Shown here: positions 7,652-15,569 of the stretch, one piece after another
Position numbering within the stretch: position 1 is the stretch's first letter
Layout of the letters: each line of letters starts with the position of its first letter
Origin: JAHCHG01 sp041394845
GTDB lineage: Bacteria; Acidobacteriota; Blastocatellia; Pyrinomonadales; Pyrinomonadaceae
Direction: 5' to 3'
Length of the DNA: 64,000 nucleotides
Assembly (NCBI GenBank): GCA_041394845.1
Contig: JAWKHL010000003.1
Coordinates: 554,614-618,613, forward strand
Translations under genes and position numbers: made by a program
Notes under the pieces: generated by a model
Told to the model about the DNA's origin: nothing
The model's database searches: none
Seen by the model: the letters and a program-made list of their open reading frames with translations, nothing else

Positions 7652-9505
7652 CTATTGAAGAATTTCATCCATTATCTGGCTGGCTATCTCGGCCAGCTTT
7701 TCCACCGAACTCGGTTTGAGAACAATGTCCTTGACCCCGAGTTCGGCGGCGATGTCCGTATCTTGGGGCCGGATGTAACCGGTCGTCATAACGATCGGCA
7801 CATCGGAGCGAATCTGTCGGATCTGACGAACCAGTTCCGCTCCGTCAATTCCCGGCATCGCCATATCGGTGATCACTATGTCGTATTCGCTCGGATTCCG
7901 GCGAAAAGCCTCGATCGCGTCTTTGGGATAAACAAATCCGGACACCTCGTAACCCAGCCGCTCCAGCATCCTCTCCGCCAGAAAGACCAGAGATTCTTCA
8001 TCGTCAACATAAAGAATATGTCCGGTTTTTCCGGACTTCGGGCTGGCGGTCTGAACTGTCGTCGGTATGGTCGTATTGGGAGTCAGGACGGCCGGAAAAT
8101 AGAGGTTGAACATTGTCCCCTTGCCCGGCTCGCTGTAAACCGTTACGGCTCCTTCGTGGCTTTTCATAATGCCGTGAACGACCGATAAACCGAGTCCGGT
8201 TCCCTCGCCCGCCGCCTTGGTAGTAAAAAACGGTTCGAAGATCCGGTCGCAGGTCTCCTTGTCCATGCCTTTTCCGGTGTCGCTGACCGAAAGCCGCAGA
8301 TAATGTCCGGCGTTCAATCCGATCGACACGTTGGCTTCGTCGTTCTGCAAAATGACATCGGTCAAAGAAACCTTCAGTTGCCCGCCCGAAGGCATCGCAT
8401 GAGCGGCATTTACGCCCAGATTCATCAGGATCTGATGAATCTGGGTTTCATCGGCGGAAACCGACGGAAGATCCCGCTCGATCTGTTGGGTTATTTCGAT
8501 CTGGGTCGGAATGGTCGCCCGCAAAAATCTGAGCGATTCGTCAATGATCGATTCGAGCCTGACAGTTTTGCGCTGGGTCTCCTGATTGCGGCTGAAGGTC
8601 AGAATCTGCTGGATGATCCCCTGAGCGTGGCTGGCCGCTTTTTCCATTTCGGACAAACTGACCTGAGCCGGATTATCTTCCGACAGATCCATTCGGGCCA
8701 ATTTCAGATTGCCCAGAATGGTCGCCAGAATGTTGTTGAAATCGTGTGCGATGCCGCCGGCCAACTGGCCGATGGCGGCCATCTTTTGCGCCTGGCGAAG
8801 ACGGTTGGCCAACTTCTTTTGTTCGGTGATATCCCGGATCGAAGCCAGAAGAGCCGGCTTTTTGTTCCATTCCAGCTGAACAACGTGCATCTCGGTATTA
8901 CGGGTTTCGCCATCCCGAAAAACCTCGATTTCCGAGATCTCGCCTTCCTTGACCGAAAAACCCAGCAGTTCGCCGATAAAATCCTCCTGTTTCTTCCCGA
9001 AGAGTTTGACGGCCGCCTGGTTAACGAACTGAACGACCCCCATTTCGTTTATGACGATGGCGGCGTCGGGATTGGCCTCGACCAGTTTTTGAAGATTGCT
9101 TTGCAGTTCGCGGGCCTGATGACGTTCGATCGAATAAAGTATGCTGCGCGCCAAAAGCCGCGTCCGGGGTTCGTTCTTGCCGATGAAATCCTGGGCTCCC
9201 TCGCGCAAAACCTGCGAGCGCAAACGATCATCGGTCAAACCCGATAAAACTATGTATGCGAGATCCGTCCGGACGCTTTGCAATCGTTTCAGAGTTTCGA
9301 TCCCCCTGGAATCATCAACATTGAGATCAAGCAAAATGCCGTCAACGTTATTCTTTCCCAGCCTTTCCACCGCCTGATTGAGATTATTGGCTCGGGTCAG
9401 GACAAAATCATAACCGGGCACGTCTTCGAGACTTTCTTTGACCATCTCGGCGTCGCCATGATTATCCTCAAGTAAGAGCAAGTTGAAAGTAGTCCTGTCG
9501 TACAT
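7652..9505 (-). CDS. Hybrid sensor kinase: REC-PAS-HisKA-HATPase-REC
   Basis: 617 residues from MYDRTTF, with GGAG about 10 nt upstream; a GTG ten codons earlier is less likely. It is soluble, with no membrane segments. The N-terminal receiver has LLLLEDNHGDAE and DGILLDLNVDDS (phospho-Asp) and ends near residue 125. A PAS domain covers 135-235. The dimerisation domain has GGIAHDFNNILATI (phospho-His), then an ATPase domain with NLGVNAAHAM, DTGKGM and GEGTGLGLSV. A second receiver (residues 495-615) contains LYVDDEE and DIVITDMAMPGIDG. This layout suits a phosphorelay hub taking input from another kinase. It follows kaiC in the same orientation after 115 bp, so it may be an output of the Kai cluster. 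Confidence 0.93.
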   Translation of the reverse strand: MYDRTTFNLLLLEDNHGDAEMVKESLEDVPGYDFVLTRANNLNQAVERLGKNNVDGILLDLNVDDSRGIETLKRLQSVRTDLAYIVLSGLTDDRLRSQVLREGAQDFIGKNEPRTRLLARSILYSIERHQARELQSNLQKLVEANPDAAIVINEMGVVQFVNQAAVKLFGKKQEDFIGELLGFSVKEGEISEIEVFRDGETRNTEMHVVQLEWNKKPALLASIRDITEQKKLANRLRQAQKMAAIGQLAGGIAHDFNNILATILGNLKLARMDLSEDNPAQVSLSEMEKAASHAQGIIQQILTFSRNQETQRKTVRLESIIDESLRFLRATIPTQIEITQQIERDLPSVSADETQIHQILMNLGVNAAHAMPSGGQLKVSLTDVILQNDEANVSIGLNAGHYLRLSVSDTGKGMDKETCDRIFEPFFTTKAAGEGTGLGLSVVHGIMKSHEGAVTVYSEPGKGTMFNLYFPAVLTPNTTIPTTVQTASPKSGKTGHILYVDDEESLVFLAERMLERLGYEVSGFVYPKDAIEAFRRNPSEYDIVITDMAMPGIDGAELVRQIRQIRSDVPIVMTTGYIRPQDTDIAAELGVKDIVLKPSSVEKLAEIASQIMDEILQ

Positions 9506-9620
9506 CTTTTTTGATCTCCGGTTCGAAATTTTCACGAGGGGTGAGAGGGATCGTATAATGCTGGAGGTAATTTATTATTTATATAGTGCATTTATTTAAA
9601 TACGACCCCGGAAATTGTTC

Positions 9621-11135
9621 TTATTTTTCGAACATTCCTCCCAATCTCTCCCGCTCTTCGAAATAAGTGAAGGTCGGGGTTCCGGTCAGAATGCCGTGGA
9701 CGCCGCGGAACGGCTCCTTGATATGCATGCCCTTGTTGTCGATCATATATTCGCGGATGTTCTTTTCGTGCCAGGTCCCGCGCATCTTGAGAACGGTCAG
9801 ACCGCGACGCATCTCGCCCTGCATTTCGACGTAGCGAAGCAGGATGATGGTGTCGGTGATCGTGGAAATATGAGTTTCCGTGATTGATTCGCCGCCGAGC
9901 AGCATGGCCGTCGTGTTGGTAAACATCCCGGTGATCTCCTGGTGCTTGATGTGGCTGGTCAAGCCGATGACGAACTCGCGGAAGGACTTCACCGAAGAGA
10001 CCCGTTCAAAAGCCGACATACTGTCAACCGCCACTCGGCTCGGTTGAAACTCCTGAATATCGCGGCGCATCTGCAACAGGTGGTCTTCGAGTCCCATTGT
10101 CTCCGGATACCGGCAGATTATCTTAAGCAGGCCATCGGCTTCGGCTTTTTCGAAATCGACTCCCCACGAAGCCGCGTTGCGGGTCAGCTGTTCGCGACTC
10201 TCTTCGGCGCCGAACAGGATCGCCTTTTCGCCGGCATCGATGGCGGCCTTGATATATTCGGTAACGGTCAGGGTCTTTCCGGTTCCGGTCGCGCCGCTGA
10301 CAAGAATGATCGAGTCGCGGTACATACCGCCGCTGCACATTTTGTCGAGTTCGGCGACGCCCGAAGAAACGCGGATGCCGGACGATTTTTGCTGTAACTC
10401 AATGGCCGACAGCGGAATGATCGTCACCCCGGTTTCGGAATCGATGGTAAAAGGGTATTCGCCCTTCTGATGCGTCGTTCCGCGGAATTTAAGGATCTCG
10501 ATGGTCCGCCGCCGTTTTTCCTGTTCGATCCGGTTGCGCAATAAAATGACGTTGTCGGCGACGAATTCTTCTACGCCGAAACGTCCGATCGGACCCTCTT
10601 CATCGATCCTCTCCATGGTGATCAGAGTTGTCACGCCGAGGCGACGCAACCCGGCGTGAATCCGGTGCAATTCGCGCCTGACCACATTGGAGTCGGAAAA
10701 CTGCGGGAACAAAGCTCCGAGCGTATCGAGGATAACCCGTTTCGCTTTGACCTTGCGGATGGCGCTTTCGATCCGGGCAAGCAACGCCGACAAATCAAAG
10801 GCCCCTGCTTCGATCGTTTCCTGTCCCGGTTCTGGTGTCGCGTCGACGACGGCGATCTTGTCCTCATCCATCAGTTTTCTGACTTCCCAACCGAAAGAAC
10901 GAACGTTCTGAATCAGATCTTCGGGAGATTCCTCAAAGGTGACAAAGACACCGTTTTGATCGAAATTGGTCACTCCCGTAACGAGAAATTGAAGAGCCAG
11001 AACGGTTTTGCCGCTTCCGGAGGTGCCGGAAATAAGCGTACTTCGTCCTTCCGGAACGCCTCCGTTGGCAATTTGGTCAAAACCTAAAATGCCGGTTTCA
11101 AGTTTACTAAGCACAGTATCGTTGTTCGTATGCAT
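9621..11135 (-). CDS. kaiC: Circadian clock ATPase/kinase KaiC
   Basis: 504 residues, the full two-domain length. CI has Walker A GTSGSGKT (37-44), the Glu pair at 68-69 (TFEES) and GVTTLITMERI. CII has Walker A GATGTGKT (281-288), the Glu pair 311-312 and the phosphorylation segment SITETHISTITD. Its Ser424 and Thr425 correspond to S431/T432 of Synechococcus KaiC, and Thr419 to T426 (alignment from memory). The C-terminal loop GILTGTPT (480s), to which KaiA binds in cyanobacteria, is also kept, although the tail after it is short. AGGAG precedes the start. It is 21 bp downstream of kaiB. This is a phosphorylating KaiC by sequence; rhythmicity is not shown. Confidence 0.95.
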   Translation of the reverse strand: MHTNNDTVLSKLETGILGFDQIANGGVPEGRSTLISGTSGSGKTVLALQFLVTGVTNFDQNGVFVTFEESPEDLIQNVRSFGWEVRKLMDEDKIAVVDATPEPGQETIEAGAFDLSALLARIESAIRKVKAKRVILDTLGALFPQFSDSNVVRRELHRIHAGLRRLGVTTLITMERIDEEGPIGRFGVEEFVADNVILLRNRIEQEKRRRTIEILKFRGTTHQKGEYPFTIDSETGVTIIPLSAIELQQKSSGIRVSSGVAELDKMCSGGMYRDSIILVSGATGTGKTLTVTEYIKAAIDAGEKAILFGAEESREQLTRNAASWGVDFEKAEADGLLKIICRYPETMGLEDHLLQMRRDIQEFQPSRVAVDSMSAFERVSSVKSFREFVIGLTSHIKHQEITGMFTNTTAMLLGGESITETHISTITDTIILLRYVEMQGEMRRGLTVLKMRGTWHEKNIREYMIDNKGMHIKEPFRGVHGILTGTPTFTYFEERERLGGMFEK

Positions 11136-11156
11136 TTTCTTTCTACTCCTAATTTT

Positions 11157-11447
11157 CTATTTTGTCAGGGGCGTCCCGGTCGGTAACAGATCCAGACCGA
11201 GCAAGACCTTTTCACGGTCGCTCAGGTCTCCGATAATTTTTCTTACGGGTTCAGGAAGTTTTTTCACCAACGTCGGCGTGGCAATGATCTTTTCACTTTC
11301 GGCGAGTCCGGGACGCTCAAGCACATCGATGACCTCGATCTCATAATCGCCTTGAATCTCTGATTCACAAATGTATTTGAGATTCTCAATGGCTCTCATT
11401 GAATGAGATGTGTGCCCTGTGACGTATAAACGTAACTTGTATTTCAT
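11157..11447 (-). CDS. kaiB: Clock protein KaiB
   Basis: 96 residues. YKLRLYVTGHTSHSMRAIENL, EIQGDYEIEVIDVLERPGLAES and IIATPTLVKKLPEPVRKIIGDLSD are the standard KaiB signature: a thioredoxin-like fold-switching protein that binds the CI ring of KaiC. AGAGG is well placed before the ATG. It lies 14 bp after the KaiA-like regulator and 21 bp before kaiC, so the three are surely cotranscribed. The C-terminus is short (LLPTGTPLTK) compared with cyanobacterial KaiB, and lacks the acidic tail known there. Confidence 0.95.
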   Translation of the reverse strand: MKYKLRLYVTGHTSHSMRAIENLKYICESEIQGDYEIEVIDVLERPGLAESEKIIATPTLVKKLPEPVRKIIGDLSDREKVLLGLDLLPTGTPLTK

Positions 11448-11461
11448 AATTTTTACCTCTT

Positions 11462-12283
11462 TCAGATAAAGCGTCGCCGGTTGCCTACGCGATAGTAATC
11501 AACCAACAATCCCATCATCTCCAATGCCAGCAATCTACCTTCTACCGCCAGCGATTTGGCTCTTTCTGCCTCTCTTCCGCAAATTGCTTCGTCAAGCGCG
11601 GCGACATGAACATCCAGTAAATCTCTGGGTCCGCCTCCCGCGTCCCCCAGTTTGGTAACAAGAGCTTCCATTTGATCGAGCGGTTTGCTCTTTCTTACAA
11701 CTAACTGGTCGAGATAAAGTATGAGCAAATCGATGTAATTGCCGACCAGATCCTGAAAGACTTCCGAATATCTTTCCCGCACAGCGCCGGTGCCGGAAAG
11801 AGCGGCGGTGATCGTTGTGTCGGCGGCGGACGAAGAAAGCGCCCGGTACTGATCGAGAGTCCTCTGAAGATCCTGAACCTGCGCCTCACGGGAACGCGAT
11901 ATGGCGTAGCCGATGGAACGCCGGAGCGCCACCGGTTGCAAATCAATTTTGAGAAGGTAATCCTGCGCTCCGGCGTCGATGCACGAAAGCGCCAGTTTTT
12001 CGTCTTCAACTCCGGTAACGATAACTATCGGAGTCTCGCTGGCTACCGTCCGGATTGATTTGATCACATCTACTCCGCTGCCATCGGGCAATCGAAGGTC
12101 AAGCAAAACCACATCCACCAATCCCTCGCTCAGTTTTTTCACGGCGTCCCTCAGGCTTTTGGAGCGAACGATCTGAAAGTTTTCCGGGCTGACTTGATCG
12201 AGCATCTCTCCGATCAGATGGGCATCCGAATTATTGTCCTCAACTAGTAAAAGAATATTTGTTTTTATCTCCACCGTACTCAT
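11462..12283 (-). CDS. Response regulator with KaiA/RsbU-like C-terminal domain
   Basis: 273 residues in two parts. Residues 9-125 form a CheY-like receiver with intact acidic pocket (LLVEDNN), phospho-acceptor Asp62 (VVLLDLRLPDG), Thr90 and Lys112. After a helical linker (130-165), residues 169-273 are all-helical: YSEVFQDLVGNYIDLLILYL, then LLDVHVAALDEAI (222-234) and RLLALEMMGLLVDYYR (250-265). Spacing and residues of the last two segments resemble the C-terminal dimer domain of KaiA (LEIHVELMD and RLTLIDVIAHLCEMYR, recalled from memory) and also RsbU_N domains of the same superfamily. Placed directly before kaiB and kaiC, it occupies the kaiA position. A KaiA3-like role is inferred; generic RsbU-type regulation is the alternative. 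Confidence 0.7.
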   Translation of the reverse strand: MSTVEIKTNILLLVEDNNSDAHLIGEMLDQVSPENFQIVRSKSLRDAVKKLSEGLVDVVLLDLRLPDGSGVDVIKSIRTVASETPIVIVTGVEDEKLALSCIDAGAQDYLLKIDLQPVALRRSIGYAISRSREAQVQDLQRTLDQYRALSSSAADTTITAALSGTGAVRERYSEVFQDLVGNYIDLLILYLDQLVVRKSKPLDQMEALVTKLGDAGGGPRDLLDVHVAALDEAICGREAERAKSLAVEGRLLALEMMGLLVDYYRVGNRRRFI

Positions 12284-12354
12284 AACAAATTATTTCTTTA
12301 TCGCCTATCTTTCGCCCGTGGCGAAAGTCCGATAACCGGTTCGAAACAACGCGC

Positions 12355-13890
12355 TTAAATAGTGTCGCCTCCAACAATAACGGGCAGTGTGAAAAAAAAC
12401 TTTGTGCCTTTATCCAACTCAGATTCGAACCAGATTTTTCCGCCATGCCGCTCTACGATCTTTTTGGCAGTGGCCAGGCCAATGCCGTTTCCGCCGTACT
12501 TGTCGCGGTCGTGTAATCTCTGAAAAATTTGAAAAACAAGCCCGGCCTGCTCCTTCATAATTCCTATTCCGTTGTCTTCTACCGAGAAGATACATTCATC
12601 TTTCTTTTCTTCGGAATTGATGTTGATCACCGTTTGGCGATCGGACCGGAATTTAAGCGCATTACTGATCAAGTTTTGAAATACCTGACCGAGTTGGGTT
12701 TCATCGGCTTTGACAAAAGGCATCTCGCCGCAATTGATCTCGGCACCGATCTTCTCGACGGTCGATCGGTGCCCCTTGATAACCCGTTCGATAACCGCTC
12801 CCGAATCGACCGTTTTTAGTTCTTCGCCATGCTTTTCGAGCAAAGAATAGTTCAGCAGATCCTGAACCAGTTGATGCATCCGTTTGGCTCCGTCAACCGC
12901 GAAGTCGATGTACATATCGGCTTTTTCGTCGAGCCGTCCGCGGTATCTTTCAGCCAGTAGTTCCGTAAAACGGGCGACGGTGCGCAAAGGCTCCTGCAGA
13001 TCGTGCGAAGCGATATAAGCGAATTGTTCGAGATCGGCATTTGAGCGCTTTAGTTCGCGTGCCTGTTTTCCCAAAGTCAGTTCCATCACCTTGTGACCGG
13101 TTATATCGTAGCGGACGGCGATGTATTGCCGGGGTTTTCCGCTTTCGTCAAGAAACGGCACAATGGTCGTATCGACCCAGTAGATCGAACCGTCCTTGGC
13201 CCGGTTGCGAATCTCTCCGTGCCAGACCTTTCCGCTCGCGATGGTTTGCCAAAGCTGACGGAAAAACTCTTTCGGATGATAGCCCGAATTGATGATCCGG
13301 TGATCTTGTCCGAGCAGTTCTTGGCGCGAGTATTTAGAAATCTCGCAAAACTTTTCGTTGACGTAAATTATGCGTCCGCTCTTGTCGGTGATGGCCACGA
13401 TGGCCGAAGCCTCCAGAGCGAACTTGAAATTCTTTAACTGATTTAAAAACTCCTGAATCTCGTTTTCGAGAGTTTTTCTGGTAGTTTCGTCATGGGTAAT
13501 GGCAAAGCCGCCAAGGATCTTTCCCGACGAAGAGATGACCGGCGAGACGGTCAGAGTAACCGGGATGAAATCTCCTTTTTTGTTGACCCGGACGGTTTCC
13601 AGTTTTTCTACCTTTTCGCCCCGGCTGAGACTCTCCAATATTTCTCCAACCTCTTCGCGCCGGTCATCGGGAACGAAAATGCTGATGTGTTTTCCGATGA
13701 CATCCTGGGCCGAATATCCGTAAAGCCGTTCGGCCGCGGGATTCATTCCGGTGATTATTCCATCGAGCGTTTTGGTCAGGATAGCATCGTGAGAGGCATC
13801 AATTATGGCGCTCAAGAGTCTTTCCCGTTCGCCCGGAAATTCATCTCCGGTCAAATCCCTTTTTTCATTTTCATCGTTTATCATCAGCAT
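12355..13890 (-). CDS. Soluble PAS-PAS sensor histidine kinase
   Basis: 511 residues with no membrane segment. PAS1 (about 25-135: SHDAILTKTLDGIITGMNPA) and PAS2 (about 150-275: FALEASAIVAITDKSGRIIYVNEKF, with a PAC segment RQYIAVRYDITGHK) precede a phytochrome-type HisKA (FAYIASHDLQEPLRTVARF, phospho-His in SHDLQEP). An HATPase domain follows with NLISNALKF, EDNGIGI and GGNGIGLATAKKIVERHGG. The gene lies 71 bp upstream of the KaiA-like regulator in the same orientation and is probably the first or second gene of the clock operon. It has no KaiB-like N-terminal domain, so it is not a SasA orthologue. The SD is weak and the start could be two codons later. Confidence 0.92.
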   Translation of the reverse strand: MLMINDENEKRDLTGDEFPGERERLLSAIIDASHDAILTKTLDGIITGMNPAAERLYGYSAQDVIGKHISIFVPDDRREEVGEILESLSRGEKVEKLETVRVNKKGDFIPVTLTVSPVISSSGKILGGFAITHDETTRKTLENEIQEFLNQLKNFKFALEASAIVAITDKSGRIIYVNEKFCEISKYSRQELLGQDHRIINSGYHPKEFFRQLWQTIASGKVWHGEIRNRAKDGSIYWVDTTIVPFLDESGKPRQYIAVRYDITGHKVMELTLGKQARELKRSNADLEQFAYIASHDLQEPLRTVARFTELLAERYRGRLDEKADMYIDFAVDGAKRMHQLVQDLLNYSLLEKHGEELKTVDSGAVIERVIKGHRSTVEKIGAEINCGEMPFVKADETQLGQVFQNLISNALKFRSDRQTVININSEEKKDECIFSVEDNGIGIMKEQAGLVFQIFQRLHDRDKYGGNGIGLATAKKIVERHGGKIWFESELDKGTKFFFTLPVIVGGDTI

Positions 13891-14221
13891 CTTGACAATC
13901 CGTACTGCTTCTTCCCAACTGCCAAATTCCCCATTAAATCTTCGCCCCTTGTTCCGTCATCTTTGAGAATGACAACAATAGGGTATGCCGTTTGAAAATA
14001 GTTGTATATCCCTTAAACCGTTATTGTTTCGTGGGAAAAATTTTATCTTTTTTGTAGGGTATTTTGATATAAAGAGTGTCGCCGATTTCACCACGAAAGA
14101 CGGGTTGGGAGCGTAGTTTCTTGTGCGAGATCACCGAAGCTAAATCTCTGCTTCACCGGAGAAAAAAATTACAAAGATCGGGGGCAAAATTGTCCGGCCA
14201 ATGTGTTCGCTCGTAAAAAAA
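13891..14221. other. Intergenic region, no gene seen
   Basis: 331 bp between the receiver-only regulator and the PAS-PAS kinase. The part near 14000-14080 is AT-rich and may carry a promoter for the minus-strand kinase/Kai unit, but no convincing -35/-10 pair, hairpin or conserved RNA can be pointed out. Confidence 0.4.
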
Positions 14222-14629
14222 TCACAACCCGCCCTCGGCAAGTTGAAGAACCACCTGTCTTATTTTTTCGAATTCAGTGGCTTTGTCGAGAAAAACGTCG
14301 GCTCCGTAAAGTTTACATTTTTCCTGAAAAGGAAGTCCGGAATGATTCGTGAGAACAATTACTTTTGGCGTAAACCCTTTGGTTTCACCGTTAGAAGACT
14401 GCTTGACCAAGCGAAGCAAATCCAGTCCGTTTCCGTCCTCCAATTGTAAATCGAGCGTAATGATATGAGGTTTATGCTGATCGATCAGATCCCGAGCCTC
14501 CGAGACTCGACCGGTCGTTCCGATCACCCTGATGCCGTTCGAGTCGGCTGTCAGCATTTCAATCAGGTGCTGACGAATTTTCGGCGAGTCATCCACGATT
14601 AAAATTTTTGTAAAACCATTTTCCAACAT
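14222..14629 (-). CDS. Single-domain response regulator (CheY-like)
   Basis: 135 residues consisting of a receiver only: ILIVDDSPKIRQHL (acidic pair), HIITLDLQLEDGNGLDLLRL (phospho-Asp), VIVLTNHS (Thr) and ADVFLDKATEF (Lys). AAGGAGGG stands 5 nt before the ATG. Stand-alone receivers relay phosphate or act on partner proteins. This one sits upstream of the clock-associated kinases in the same orientation and could shuttle phosphate from the hybrid kinase; that link is inferred from position only. Confidence 0.9.
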   Translation of the reverse strand: MLENGFTKILIVDDSPKIRQHLIEMLTADSNGIRVIGTTGRVSEARDLIDQHKPHIITLDLQLEDGNGLDLLRLVKQSSNGETKGFTPKVIVLTNHSGLPFQEKCKLYGADVFLDKATEFEKIRQVVLQLAEGGL

Positions 14630-14849
14630 TCGCCCTCCTTATTAGGGGAGACCTCATTTAAATTCAAATGTAATGTTAAGAAATGAATCTGGGCCTTGAA
14701 AATCGGGGAGCAGACTAATAATTTGTGGCGGAAACCACTTTTAAAATGTAGGGGATTTTACTACAAGCCCCGACTGAGATCTGTTTCCTGTTTTTTCTGA
14801 GTTATTGATTGATAAAAACCGGCCCGGTTTCATTTATGAGGGAAAAGAT

Positions 14850-15515
14850 TCATCGATCGGATTCGGGGGGTTCTTCTTCGACATAAGGAATGTCAGCGCT
14901 GACCAATCCGGCCCCGATGCAGTAGCGGATGAGTTCGGCGTCCCGCTTCAAATTCATTTTTTCTTTAACGCGCGACCGATAAGTGTCAACCGTATTTTCG
15001 CTGATTCCGAGATCGGCGGCGATCTCCCTGACGGTCTTTCCCTCGCCGATTTTGACCAGCACCTCGAACTCCCGCCCCGAAAGCCCGGTGTGATCGGCAC
15101 CCTTCGGACTGAAGATCAACTCATCCCTGTGTTCTTCGCTGATGTAATGACCGCCGGACAAAACCGAGTTGATAGCTTCGATCAGATCCTCTTCGGATTT
15201 ATCCTTGGAAATATAGCCGGAGGCACCGTCTTTCAAAGATCGACGGACGAATTCGATGCCGGTGTGAAGACTGAAGATCAGAACCGGAAGATTCGGGTAA
15301 TAATGTTTTATGTCTTTGAGAACTTCCAGTCCGCTCTTTCCGCCGAGCGAAATATCAAGCACCACCAGATCCCACTTCTCTTCGCGCAACAGACGGAACA
15401 TTTCGCGACTTTCCCGGGCGCTTCCGACGATCGCACCGTCGCCCAGTTTTTGAGCGATGTTTTCCAGACCTATTGAGATGATTCCGTGATCGTCAACACT
15501 TAAAATCCTCTTCAT
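14850..15515 (-). CDS. NarL/FixJ-type response regulator
   Basis: 221 residues. The receiver (1-120) has ILSVDDHGIISIGL, LVVLDISLGGKSGLEVL (phospho-Asp) and SGYISKDKSEEDL. A LuxR/GerE DNA-binding domain (145-200) reads LSGREFEVLVKIGEGKTVREIAADLGISENTVDTYRSRVKEKM. It starts 54 bp after the stop of the large NarX-type kinase, the classic arrangement of a sensor with its regulator, so it is most likely phosphorylated by that kinase. The acidic C-terminal tail (YVEEEPPESDR) is unusual for the family. Confidence 0.94.
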   Translation of the reverse strand: MKRILSVDDHGIISIGLENIAQKLGDGAIVGSARESREMFRLLREEKWDLVVLDISLGGKSGLEVLKDIKHYYPNLPVLIFSLHTGIEFVRRSLKDGASGYISKDKSEEDLIEAINSVLSGGHYISEEHRDELIFSPKGADHTGLSGREFEVLVKIGEGKTVREIAADLGISENTVDTYRSRVKEKMNLKRDAELIRYCIGAGLVSADIPYVEEEPPESDR

Positions 15516-15569
15516 AAAAAAATTTACTCCCTCGCTGTTTTCGTTCCCCGGTCAATATCGCAGGAATGA

